64,000 bases of DNA from assembly GCF_900094835.1 (NCBI RefSeq), contig NZ_FMAO01000005.1:1-64000 (forward strand), given 5' to 3'. Below the pieces are notes generated by a model that saw only the letters and a list, made by a program, of their open reading frames with translations, was not told where the DNA came from and ran no database searches. Shown piece by piece: positions 1 to 8,792 of this stretch (the first letter of the stretch is position 1; every line of letters starts with the position of its first letter). The stretch comes from Weissella bombi (lineage in GTDB: Bacteria > Bacillota > Bacilli > Lactobacillales > Lactobacillaceae). Made by a program: the position numbers and the translations under genes.

Positions 1-2420
1 GCTTCACTTACTCCTTCGATGGCTGTCTCACCGTCACTTGCAGCACTTTGTGCTGTCTCTGGTGTCGTTGCATTATTGATATTTGCCTTTGCTTGGTTAG
101 CCGCTGCATTCACTTGACTAATCAAATCAGCCTTCTCGTCTGCAGTCAAACTATCATTACCATTAATCGCATCGATTGCATTTTGGGTTGCTTCCACTAA
201 CGTGTGATTTGCATCATTCTTTGCTGCTTGTAACTTGGCTGCTTCGCTTGCTTCTTCAATGACTGTTTCACCGTCACTTGCAGCACTTTGTGCTGTCTCC
301 GGTGTTGTTGCATTATTAATGTTTGTCTTTGCTTGGTCAGCTGCGGTATTTACTTCCCCAACTAAATCAGTCTTCTCGTCTGCCGTTAAGCTATCATTAC
401 CATTAATCGCATCGATCGCATTTTGAGTTGCTTCCGCCAACGTGTGATTTGCATCATTCTTCGCTGCCTGTAACTTGGCTTCATCACTTACATCATTGAT
501 AGCCGTTACACCGTCACTTGCAGCACTTTGTGCCGTCTCTGGTGTCGTTGCATTATTGATGTTTGCCTTTGCTTGGTCAGCTGTGGTATTTACTTGCCCA
601 ACTAAATCAGTCTTCTCGTCTGCTGTTAAGCTATCATTGTCATTAATTGCGGCTATTGCTGTTTGTACTGCGTTTGACAATGCTTGGTTAGCATCATTCT
701 TCGCTGCTTGTAACTTAGCTGCTTCGCTTACTTCTTCGATGGCTGTTTCACCGTCACTTACAGCACTTTGTGCTGTCTCTGGTGTCGTTGCATTATTAAT
801 GGTTTCTTTTGCCTGCTCTGCTGCAGTGTTTACTTGATTAACCAGATCATCCTTCTCGTCTGCCGTTAAGCTATCATTACCATTAATTGCGTCTATTGCA
901 TCTTGAACTGTGCTATCAAGCTTATTCTTGGCAGTATTCTGAGCAGCATGTAACTGATTACTCTCGCCAGTCATTGTTGCTTGAACTTGACTAATTGCGG
1001 CTAAACCATCCGCAGCATCTTGATTAACCGCTGGAATAGTTGTATCTGCATTTACCTTTTGAACTGCCTCATCATGCGCTGCATTTACTTCGTTAATTAA
1101 TGCTTGCTGACGCGCTGCACTTAGACCTGAGTTCTTTACCTGCTCAATAGTGTTATTACGTGCTTGATCTAATTGCTTAACGGCATCGTTCTTTGCTGCT
1201 TGTAACTTAGCTGCTTCACTTACTCCTTCGATGGCTGTCTCACCGTCACTTGCAGCACTTTGTGCTGTCTCTGGTGTCGTTGCATTATTGATGTTTGCCT
1301 TTGCTTGGTCAGCTGCGGTATTTACTTGCCCAACTAAATCAGTCTTCTCGTCTGCTGTTAAGCTATCATTGCCATTAATTGCGGCTATTACATCTTGTAC
1401 TGTACTATCAAGCTTATTCTTGGCGGCATTTTGAGCAAGATGTAATTGATCACTCTCATTCGTCATCGTTGCTCGCACTTGAGTAATTGCGACCAAACCA
1501 TCCTCAACATCTTGATTAACTGCTGGAATGGTTGTATCTGCATTTACCTTTTGAACTGCCTCATCATGTGCTGCATTTGCTTCGTTAATCAATTCTTGCT
1601 GACGCGCTGCACTTAGACCTGAGTTCTTTACCTGCTTAATAGTTTCATTACGTACTTGATCTAATTGCTTAACGGCATCGTTCTTTGCTGCTTGCAATTT
1701 AGCAGCTTCGCTCACACCATTAATAGCTGTTTCGCCGTCACTTGCAGCACTTTGTGCTGTCTCCGGTGTTGTTGCATTATTAATGTTTGACTTTGCTTGG
1801 TTAGCCGCTGCGTTCACTTGACTAACCAAATCAGTCTTCTCGTCTGCTGTTAAGTTAGTATTACCATTAATTGCATCGACTGCTGTTTGTACTGCGTCTA
1901 ATAATGCATGGTTGGCATCATTCTTTGCTGCTTGTAACTCGACTGCGTCACTTACATCATTGATAGCTGTTTCACCAACATTTTCAGCACTTTGTACTGT
2001 CTCTGATGTCGTTGCATTATTAATGGTTTCTTTTGCCTGCTCTGCTGCAGTGTTTACTTGCCCAACTAAATCAGTCTTCTCGTCTGCTGTTAAGCTATCA
2101 TTACCATTAATTGCAGCTATTGCTGTTTGTGCTGCGTCTGATAATGCGTGGTTGGCATCATTCTTCGCTGCCTGTAACTTTGCTGCAACACTTACATCAT
2201 TGATGGCCGTTACACCGTCACTTGCAGCACTTTGTGCCGTCTCTGGTGTCGTTGCATTATTGATATTTGCCTTTGCTCGGTCAGCTGCCGCATTCACTTC
2301 ATTAACCAGGTCAGTCTTGTCAGCCGCTGTTAAACTATCGTTACTATTTATCTGGTTAATTAAATCTTCCTCAGATTGACCAACTTCTGCCAATGCTTTA
2401 TTCTTCGCATCGGACAAGTT
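1..2420 (-). repeat. Ten tandem ~240-bp coding repeats (DUF1542-like)
   Basis: A conserved block (plus-strand accgtcacttgcagcacttt or variants) recurs near positions 30, 270, 510, 750, 1242, 1734, 1974 and 2214. Two diverged units sit near 1005 and 1497. Spacing is exactly 240 bp between adjacent standard units and 492 bp across each standard+diverged pair. The period is a multiple of three, so the reading frame is kept. Copies are nearly identical, which suggests recent duplication or gene conversion. The array continues past the left edge. Confidence 0.93.
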
Positions 2421-5162
2421 CGTCATATCCTTTAACTGATCAACAATATCATTATAGATTTTATTGGCCGCATTAACATTTGGCGCCTTATCAACACTAC
2501 CGTCTGAAGCAACAGCTGCATTTACTAGGTTGTCAATTGTGGAATTAATTTGATTCCGTTGCTCCGTAGTAAGATTTGGTAATTGATTAATATGTTCCTT
2601 AGCATTCGAACCCGCCTTATTAATTGCATCTTTAACTTGATCCAAACTGATAATACCCAAGTCTTGTGAAACAGTATCACTATCGACGAAGTTTTGTGTA
2701 CCATAAACATCTACCGTTGCACCAGCTGGCAAATTATTTACAACATCTGCAGGTATCGTGAAAGAGAATTTATAACCCTTTCCACTCGGATCCTTTGTTG
2801 TAGAAGCTTGTGCTGCATAAATAACCTTTGACAAACCTGTATTTTCCTGCCAATAAGGACTTTGAAGGTTATTACCAATAATTTCATTCCCGTTACTTGT
2901 GGCATGAATGTAAGCACCAGGTGTATCAGTAAATCCCTCAATAGTCTTTGAACCATCCTCATTATTTATAACATTCACTGTATTATCAATGATAGTAACA
3001 AAATCGTTAGCCTGTACGAATTCCAATGTATTAACATTTGCATCAGAACCTAATTCATTTAACTGACTAACTAAACTATCTTCGTCATCCTTCGTCAACC
3101 CAACAATTTTATTACGATCGGCTGAAGATACCGAAATTGCCCCTCCATTACCAGTAAAACTAACATGCTTAAACGGACCTGTCTGCGTACCATTATATTG
3201 CAAACGAACAACATTTAAGTTAAAACTACCATTTCCAATCCATTGCGCATTATTGTTATTTCCTTTGTATAGTAGAAAATCTTTTGGGTTATCAATTAAA
3301 ACATTATTACCAACATTCAACAATGTTAGCTTGCCTGTGCCACCAGTTGCATCATCAAGTCGGATTTTAAACACACTACCTGTAATATTAGCATTACCAC
3401 TTATTTTCACTAGCGTACCAGCAAAACTTCCCATATCATGACCAGTGACAATAAATTTAGCATTCTTACCAACATTTAATTGTCCATTGATATAAACAGA
3501 AGTATTTGCAGAGTTGGAATTCATAACATTACCGTTTACTGAAATCTCAACATCAGCACCATCTTCAATGTTAACAGTCGTATTTGCATCAATAATACTA
3601 ATGGCAGCAACCCCTTGTTTAGAGTCTTGACCAGCGTCAATCTTTAATGTACCACCAGTTTCAACCGTCAAAGTTCCTGAACCGGCCATATAAATACCAT
3701 TAGCATTCCAACCGTGTTCAGCATTACCCCAAGCACCATCACCATTATCATGAGGTGTTAATGTAACAACCGCCCCCTTCTTAATCTCGATAGTACTGTT
3801 ATTCCCCGTCATATGAATAACATTATCTTTGAAAGTAGAACCATCAAACTCCGAATCAACATCAAAAATAATATGATCATTATCAGACGTAAACTCAAGT
3901 CCTTGTTGAGACGAACCCACATTAACATTTGCACCATCTACTGGACTAACATAATGATCAACCGTTTTTACCGTATTTTTACCCTGAAAAATAACAGTTG
4001 TGTTGGCACCAGCATATACTAATTGCGCACCGGTATAACTGGTATTTCTAAAAGTAATCGTTGCACTATCCAAACGTGAACTGTTAACAACACCATAATA
4101 GGTCGTTCCATACATATCCAAATTTTCATAAGTTAAATTCAATTTGCCGCTTACTGGGTACGGGTAACTACCTTGAAAATCAATGGCATAACGTGCACCA
4201 TCATTTGAACGAATTAATAATGAATTATCAGGTCGACTAGCAACGTCAACACCACCACCCCATGTTGGGTCTTTTAAATTATTATCAATAATAATTTCGT
4301 TAATGGTTGAATCATTTAAAGCATTTTTAAATTCATCCCAAGTTGCCACATGACGGCTACTTGTAGCCTTAACAGTTGGCACATTATCACTATTTGCCTT
4401 AGTTAGGTTTTTATTATCTGCAGTTGATGTGTTATTTGCAACAACTTCTTTAGCTGGATTATCCATATTTATCGTATCAGTAACGTTTGGCTTTACCTGC
4501 TCATTAGCATCACTAGCCTTATGATTATCTGATTCTGATACATTTTCACTAGAATTAACAATATCATTATCAGATACAACTGAAACAGATGACGAAGCAG
4601 CTGCGGATGATAAAGCAACAGTATTTTGAGTAGCATCACTAACAGCTGTTGTCGCAGAATAATCATTAGCCGAAGATGCCTGTGATGAAGTTTCCGAAGA
4701 AGCGACAGCACTTTGCGGTACAGCTGTACTACTTGTATTATTCTGCACCTTATCATCACTTACACTAGATACATCAGTAGCGACACTTGATGAAGGTTGT
4801 TCCTTCGTATCAGTTTGTGACTCGTCATTCACAGCAGATGAACTAGTTTCACTACTGGCAATCACATCATCTCTTTCGCTCGCAGAAGTAACATTACTTT
4901 GTGCAGTTTCACTCGTACTTTGTGCTGCTGACGATGCTTGTTTGTCAGGCAACACAACCTCTGAAGATGATCCTAGCAGATTACTTGCCGATGAAGCAGC
5001 CTCACTACTTGATGTTGACGAATCTACAACAACATCCGCATGTACATTTTCAATAGAAAATGCGCCCATTATCAAAAATGACATAACCGATATTGAAGCA
5101 AATACCCATTTTTTACCATCTTTATACATTTTGTAATGTTCTTTTGTATCTATATCCTTCAT
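1..5162 (-). CDS. Giant repeat surface adhesin, C-terminus beyond window edge
   Basis: The minus frame is open from an ATG at 5162 (RBS GGGTAGGA) to the left edge, about 1,720 visible residues. Residues 1-45 form a KxYKxGKxW-type signal (KMYKDGKKW, then a hydrophobic stretch), a class linked to the accessory Sec/glycosylated serine-rich adhesins. Residues ~46-265 are Ser/Ala/Thr-rich. Residues ~270-670 are rich in short beta-strands and Asn/Gly and match the pectate-lyase-like beta-helix domains of LAB adhesins. From ~residue 915 run ten ~80-residue helical units of DUF1542 type (core NDSLTADEKTDLV, then NNATTPETAQSA). The C-terminal anchor is not visible. Role inferred: cell-surface adhesion or biofilm. 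It has its own promoter, downstream of the WxL locus terminator. The exact family of the beta-helix is uncertain. Confidence 0.88.
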   Translation of the reverse strand, partial: MKDIDTKEHYKMYKDGKKWVFASISVMSFLIMGAFSIENVHADVVVDSSTSSSEAASSASNLLGSSSEVVLPDKQASSAAQSTSETAQSNVTSASERDDVIASSETSSSAVNDESQTDTKEQPSSSVATDVSSVSDDKVQNNTSSTAVPQSAVASSETSSQASSANDYSATTAVSDATQNTVALSSAAASSSVSVVSDNDIVNSSENVSESDNHKASDANEQVKPNVTDTINMDNPAKEVVANNTSTADNKNLTKANSDNVPTVKATSSRHVATWDEFKNALNDSTINEIIIDNNLKDPTWGGGVDVASRPDNSLLIRSNDGARYAIDFQGSYPYPVSGKLNLTYENLDMYGTTYYGVVNSSRLDSATITFRNTSYTGAQLVYAGANTTVIFQGKNTVKTVDHYVSPVDGANVNVGSSQQGLEFTSDNDHIIFDVDSEFDGSTFKDNVIHMTGNNSTIEIKKGAVVTLTPHDNGDGAWGNAEHGWNANGIYMAGSGTLTVETGGTLKIDAGQDSKQGVAAISIIDANTTVNIEDGADVEISVNGNVMNSNSANTSVYINGQLNVGKNAKFIVTGHDMGSFAGTLVKISGNANITGSVFKIRLDDATGGTGKLTLLNVGNNVLIDNPKDFLLYKGNNNNAQWIGNGSFNLNVVRLQYNGTQTGPFKHVSFTGNGGAISVSSADRNKIVGLTKDDEDSLVSQLNELGSDANVNTLEFVQANDFVTIIDNTVNVINNEDGSKTIEGFTDTPGAYIHATSNGNEIIGNNLQSPYWQENTGLSKVIYAAQASTTKDPSGKGYKFSFTIPADVVNNLPAGATVDVYGTQNFVDSDTVSQDLGIISLDQVKDAINKAGSNAKEHINQLPNLTTEQRNQINSTIDNLVNAAVASDGSVDKAPNVNAANKIYNDIVDQLKDMTNLSDAKNKALAEVGQSEEDLINQINSNDSLTAADKTDLVNEVNAAADRAKANINNATTPETAQSAASDGVTAINDVSVAAKLQAAKNDANHALSDAAQTAIAAINGNDSLTADEKTDLVGQVNTAAEQAKETINNATTSETVQSAENVGETAINDVSDAVELQAAKNDANHALLDAVQTAVDAINGNTNLTADEKTDLVSQVNAAANQAKSNINNATTPETAQSAASDGETAINGVSEAAKLQAAKNDAVKQLDQVRNETIKQVKNSGLSAARQQELINEANAAHDEAVQKVNADTTIPAVNQDVEDGLVAITQVRATMTNESDQLHLAQNAAKNKLDSTVQDVIAAINGNDSLTADEKTDLVGQVNTAADQAKANINNATTPETAQSAASDGETAIEGVSEAAKLQAAKNDAVKQLDQARNNTIEQVKNSGLSAARQQALINEVNAAHDEAVQKVNADTTIPAVNQDAADGLAAISQVQATMTGESNQLHAAQNTAKNKLDSTVQDAIDAINGNDSLTADEKDDLVNQVNTAAEQAKETINNATTPETAQSAVSDGETAIEEVSEAAKLQAAKNDANQALSNAVQTAIAAINDNDSLTADEKTDLVGQVNTTADQAKANINNATTPETAQSAASDGVTAINDVSDEAKLQAAKNDANHTLAEATQNAIDAINGNDSLTADEKTDLVGEVNTAADQAKTNINNATTPETAQSAASDGETVIEEASEAAKLQAAKNDANHTLVEATQNAIDAINGNDSLTADEKADLISQVNAAANQAKANINNATTPETAQSAASDGETAIEGVSE

Positions 5163-5225
5163 TATTTTCCTACCCTTCAAAATATCATACATATTTCATT
5201 CTATTAAAAGTAGTAAATGATAAGC

Positions 5226-5252
5226 ATTATAAAAAAGGATAAATTGTATCAA
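5226..5252 (-). promoter_or_regulatory. Candidate adhesin promoter
   Basis: On the minus strand a -10 TATAAT (5226-5231) lies 64 bp upstream of the adhesin ATG. A -35 candidate TTGATA (5247-5252, 15-bp spacer) or TTTTGA two bases upstream (17-bp spacer) precedes it. The surrounding DNA is strongly AT-rich. Confidence 0.5.
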
Positions 5253-5315
5253 AAAATTAGCATTTAATTATATATAAATTCATTTATATTATAATAGTAA
5301 TTCGATTGTCAATAA

Positions 5316-5357
5316 AAAGAACTGGTGTTCACCTTACAAAGTGAACACCAGTTCTTT
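5316..5357 (-). terminator. Terminator of WxL locus
   Basis: A perfect 17-bp inverted repeat (AAAGAACTGGTGTTCAC with its complement) around an 8-nt loop, followed on the minus strand by TTTTTAT. It lies 30 bp beyond the last WxL-locus gene and upstream of the adhesin promoter, so it separates the two transcription units. Confidence 0.9.
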
Positions 5358-5386
5358 GATTAACAACTATTTAACTAATAAAAGTT

Positions 5387-6298
5387 TTAATTAATAGTAT
5401 GATTTAAAATTTTGTTTTTACCATTAATTTGTATGATTATTCGTAATTTTTTTGCTACCCGTGACCTTTCTTTAACCGTCGTATCTAAATGTAACTTAGT
5501 ATGAGGTGTTAAAGTTGCTTGCCTAGAAACAATATTTTTTTGAATTAACTTCATATCACCATCATAAACTTTCGTGATAATCTTAGCGTGTTGTAATAAT
5601 TTATTATTTTGATTAATAATCGTATAGTTGATCAAATGATGGTTTTGCTGTTTAACATCTGCTAATCGCAAATGTATTGGCACCTTATTTGGATGCCCCA
5701 TTTTAGCAACAATCGCATAACTATAAGCAATCTGGCTTTGCATAGTTCCTGACGTTTTAGAGCCATTTAAATCAACAACATGTAAACCACCAACAGCAGT
5801 GCCATTACTTGATTTGTCTAAACGCCTTAATTTCATGACCACTTCGGCAGTATGATTAGCCGGTACTCTAAGATGCATTTGATTGCGATGATTCTGCAAA
5901 AAAATTGCTTGCTTGTCATAATTAACATTCAAATGACCATAACGATTTGCTTTTGCTTGATTACTATAATCAACCGCCAAATTCTGATTAGTAAAAGCAT
6001 TATGCAATGATAAATTAAAGTTACCTTCACTATCACCTGTCACTATTTTAAAACGCAATAATTGCTCCTTTTGTGTCGAAATATTTACGTGCCAATAACC
6101 AGTCTGATTTTTATCTTGATTATTAGCAAACATTGGCACAACTGTATAACCATTAATCTTAGTTTGTTGGTCATTTTTATAAACTTTAACTGGCTGTTCA
6201 TTCGCAAAAACAGTGGTATTAAATAAAAACAGCAATATCCAAACCATCAAAACAGTCATTAACAGCTTTTGCCATCTAACAATTTTTAATATTTTCAT
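5387..6298 (-). CDS. DUF916/WxLIP-like secreted protein without membrane anchor
   Basis: About 303 residues from ATG 6298; a GTG at 6310 overlapping the upstream stop is the alternative start. An N-terminal signal peptide (basic start, then a hydrophobic core ending near VFANEQ) is followed by a beta-rich module that parallels the DUF916 domain of the neighbouring 349-residue protein (GYTVVPM versus NFAVVPQ near the mature N-terminus). A second Ig-like half resembles DUF3324. Unlike that neighbour it ends in a hydrophilic, basic tail (ILNHTIN) with no transmembrane helix. It is the last gene of the WxL operon. Inferred role: a soluble or complex-bound partner of the WxL proteins. Assignment to the DUF916 family is by pattern and context. 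Confidence 0.7.
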   Translation of the reverse strand: MKILKIVRWQKLLMTVLMVWILLFLFNTTVFANEQPVKVYKNDQQTKINGYTVVPMFANNQDKNQTGYWHVNISTQKEQLLRFKIVTGDSEGNFNLSLHNAFTNQNLAVDYSNQAKANRYGHLNVNYDKQAIFLQNHRNQMHLRVPANHTAEVVMKLRRLDKSSNGTAVGGLHVVDLNGSKTSGTMQSQIAYSYAIVAKMGHPNKVPIHLRLADVKQQNHHLINYTIINQNNKLLQHAKIITKVYDGDMKLIQKNIVSRQATLTPHTKLHLDTTVKERSRVAKKLRIIIQINGKNKILNHTIN

Positions 6299-6309
6299 AT
6301 TTAATCTCA

Positions 6310-8196
6310 CTATTGTGGACCATTCACAACATCATATCGAATCGTTGCGCCGCCTTGACCATCACCTTGTTGCAGATTATTCGTTGTTCTTAGTAACAAT
6401 CCATTATTATTATGATAATTAAAGGTATAATTCATACCTCCTTGTGAAGTCGTCACATCAGTTGGCAAAGTTGCGTCATCAGTTACCGTTTCAATCGTTT
6501 GCGGTACATTACTCAACTCATGCTTCTTATTGGCTAACGTTAACGATTGCCATGAATATTTTGTCATATTTGGTAACTGATTATTTAAAATTGTTGCTTG
6601 AATGGAAAAGTTTGGCTTCGCAGTTCTGTCATCTTGCACACTCAGTTGCATATTGTCATTACCAGGTAACGTTGGTCCAAAAGTACCATCACGTGGCAAA
6701 TCAGCTAAATCGACATTGTAACTACGATTCATCTTACTATTTACTATCGCTAAACCACTCGGCACGCGCCAATCGATATACTTAGCCGTTCTAAGAAAAG
6801 TCAAATCACTAGCACTATACTGATTTGGTGCCATTGTCGAAGTTGTAAAATTACCATCCAAACTACCATTGCTAGCACGTTTATACAAAGACCTATTTGG
6901 TGGTGTATCATCACCATCAAAATTAGTGCTGGCATGTAACTTCACACCATTTCCACCACTAAAGTTTAACGGGATATTTGAACTAATAACCGCTGTTTTA
7001 CTTGATTGCAGCGTAAAGTTATTAATATTATTAAATTGAATTGCTGAACCAGTATTTACTTTTCCTTTAATAACGTTACCATTGCCTAAGTCTTGAATAT
7101 CAACTTTAGACCCCTGATCAAATTGCCAATTAACTTGACCAGTAAACGCATCTAAATTAATTGGTCCACCAGCCATTTCTACTCTTAAATTACCATTATC
7201 ATGTACATGACAATTAAAGTTAGTAAATGACGTTGACATAAACCAATAATTAGCATGACTGGCAGTAGCACTAGTTCCATTAACCGTAAAATTAGCATTC
7301 TTGCCGATATCCCAATTGAGCGGGCCGGTAGAACTACCATAATACATAGTGTACGTATCATTTAAATTCCAATTTAATGATGCATTGTCATCAATTTTCA
7401 TTGTCGCAGAATTACCGTTATTATAAGTATAGAACGGTTGATCCCATGCCCAATTTTGATTTAAATTTGTCCGACCATTTACGACTTCAACCCAATGACC
7501 ACCTTGAATCCATTCACCATTATTATCATCACCACGTGACGTTGTCGATGGTGTATTAAAATTAAAATCAGCGTTAATACTAAAATCATTATTCCCTTCG
7601 AGCAAAACTTTGCCTTGCTCATTACGAATTGGACTTGCTCCGGTACGTGCACCACCATTTGTCACAGTAACATCTTTATAAACTGTATTTGCAGCGGAAA
7701 CACCTGTTATTGAAAAAATACCATTCGAAATACCATTAACAATTTTTGCATTTTCAACAGTCAATGTTGTTTTTCCTGTTACCTTGGCATCATTATTAGA
7801 ATAAAATCCTGGATTGGAAAATCCCGCGCTAAACCTTGACGTCCCCACTCTGTCATTTGGAGAAGCCGCAAAATATAATTGATGACCGTTACCAATTATG
7901 GTCAAATTCTTGGTTTCGCCTATCGGTACGCCCTTCAAAGCTTGCGCATCACCTGGAATATCCTTTACAACATTTAAATAGATTGTTTGTCCCGCAACTG
8001 GTGCTTGATAAGTATCATACATATCACGCCAACTCGAAACATCATAATACTTGGCATTAACAACACCAGTAATTGAACCATCAGTATCAACTTTAGCTGG
8101 CATCACAGCCGCATAACTAGTGCTACTTGTCTTTAAAAGTAACGCAATTATGACTGAACTCATTAATACCAAAGTTGCTAATATTTTCTTTAACAT
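6310..8196 (-). CDS. Beta-helix surface protein with Trp-less WxL-like C-terminus
   Basis: 628 residues from an ATG with AGGAG RBS. A signal peptide (hydrophobic residues ~4-28) is followed by a long Asn/Gly/Thr-rich region (~50-470) with repeated short strands, like pectate-lyase-type adhesive domains in large WxL proteins. The C-terminus (~500-628) aligns with the WxL domain: VQDDR then NFSI (residues ~529-532) where canonical proteins have GWTL, and a final ATIRYDV (Arg620) where they have LNWTL. Both tryptophans are therefore replaced. The ORF is intact and sits 1 bp from its upstream neighbour, so decay is unlikely. Inferred to be a surface-exposed adhesin of the WxL complex. Confidence 0.75.
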   Translation of the reverse strand: MLKKILATLVLMSSVIIALLLKTSSTSYAAVMPAKVDTDGSITGVVNAKYYDVSSWRDMYDTYQAPVAGQTIYLNVVKDIPGDAQALKGVPIGETKNLTIIGNGHQLYFAASPNDRVGTSRFSAGFSNPGFYSNNDAKVTGKTTLTVENAKIVNGISNGIFSITGVSAANTVYKDVTVTNGGARTGASPIRNEQGKVLLEGNNDFSINADFNFNTPSTTSRGDDNNGEWIQGGHWVEVVNGRTNLNQNWAWDQPFYTYNNGNSATMKIDDNASLNWNLNDTYTMYYGSSTGPLNWDIGKNANFTVNGTSATASHANYWFMSTSFTNFNCHVHDNGNLRVEMAGGPINLDAFTGQVNWQFDQGSKVDIQDLGNGNVIKGKVNTGSAIQFNNINNFTLQSSKTAVISSNIPLNFSGGNGVKLHASTNFDGDDTPPNRSLYKRASNGSLDGNFTTSTMAPNQYSASDLTFLRTAKYIDWRVPSGLAIVNSKMNRSYNVDLADLPRDGTFGPTLPGNDNMQLSVQDDRTAKPNFSIQATILNNQLPNMTKYSWQSLTLANKKHELSNVPQTIETVTDDATLPTDVTTSQGGMNYTFNYHNNNGLLLRTTNNLQQGDGQGGATIRYDVVNGPQ

Positions 8197-8197
8197 T

Positions 8198-8767
8198 TTA
8201 TACTCCTACGACGACTGTATGCTGTATCGTTGCAGAGTAGCTATCTGGTTTTACGAGCATTACTTTTCTAGGATCCAAAACCATTTCAGCAGATACGTTT
8301 CCTGACTCTTCAATACTTGCATTATTGTTTCCTGAAGTAATCACAGTCGCTGGCTGATGATAAATATCCGCCTTTTCAAGGCCTTGTAAGGACCTATCTG
8401 CATTTGTCTCGACATGGTACCATATGTTTTTTACCGGTAACTTTTCTTCATTATTAAGTGCTTGAAAGTCACTAATTTCAACTTGTACTTGAAAACTAAT
8501 TGTTTTATTCGCCAAATCTTTGATTTTATAATCACTATCACCAATTCCAGTAATATGCTGCTTGTTACTACTAATATTTCCAAAATCAAGATTTGGCGCT
8601 TGTTCAATAATAATCCCCTCAGCAGGCGATAACGAAGAAGATACATTTATCGTTGTCGTACCTGTGGTTGCGTCATCTGCATAAACGCTAGTTGCAATGC
8701 ACCAAGAACATAATGCAACACAAATAACTACCCATATACTCCTCAAATAATAATTTTGATTTAACAC
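8198..8767 (-). CDS. Small secreted WxL-like protein lacking WxL motifs
   Basis: 189 residues starting at GTG 8767, which has AAAGGGG 7 bases upstream; the overlapping ATG at 8769 hits a stop two codons later. A signal peptide covers residues ~8-30 (cleavage after VYADD). NLDFG (residues ~59-63) is typical of the start of WxL domains. The positions where WxL proteins have their two Trp motifs read ISFQVQV (~90-96) and YSATIQHTVVV (~177-187). The fold is probably a short WxL-type beta domain, but peptidoglycan or WxLIP binding through tryptophan cannot be assumed. It sits between the anchored DUF916 gene and the 628-residue protein. Confidence 0.65.
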   Translation of the reverse strand: MLNQNYYLRSIWVVICVALCSWCIATSVYADDATTGTTTINVSSSLSPAEGIIIEQAPNLDFGNISSNKQHITGIGDSDYKIKDLANKTISFQVQVEISDFQALNNEEKLPVKNIWYHVETNADRSLQGLEKADIYHQPATVITSGNNNASIEESGNVSAEMVLDPRKVMLVKPDSYSATIQHTVVVGV

Positions 8768-8792
8768 ATTTATTCCCCTTTAAAAAAACACA

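Noticed and set aside
235-2379. Several plus-strand ORFs with repeated, alanine/valine-rich sequence
   Set aside because: They are antisense shadows of the minus-strand DUF1542-like repeat; no RBS and the minus frame is open throughout.
1-2420. Regular 240-bp repeats as a possible CRISPR or satellite array
   Set aside because: The repeat is far longer than CRISPR units, has no unique spacers, and translates into a continuous protein.
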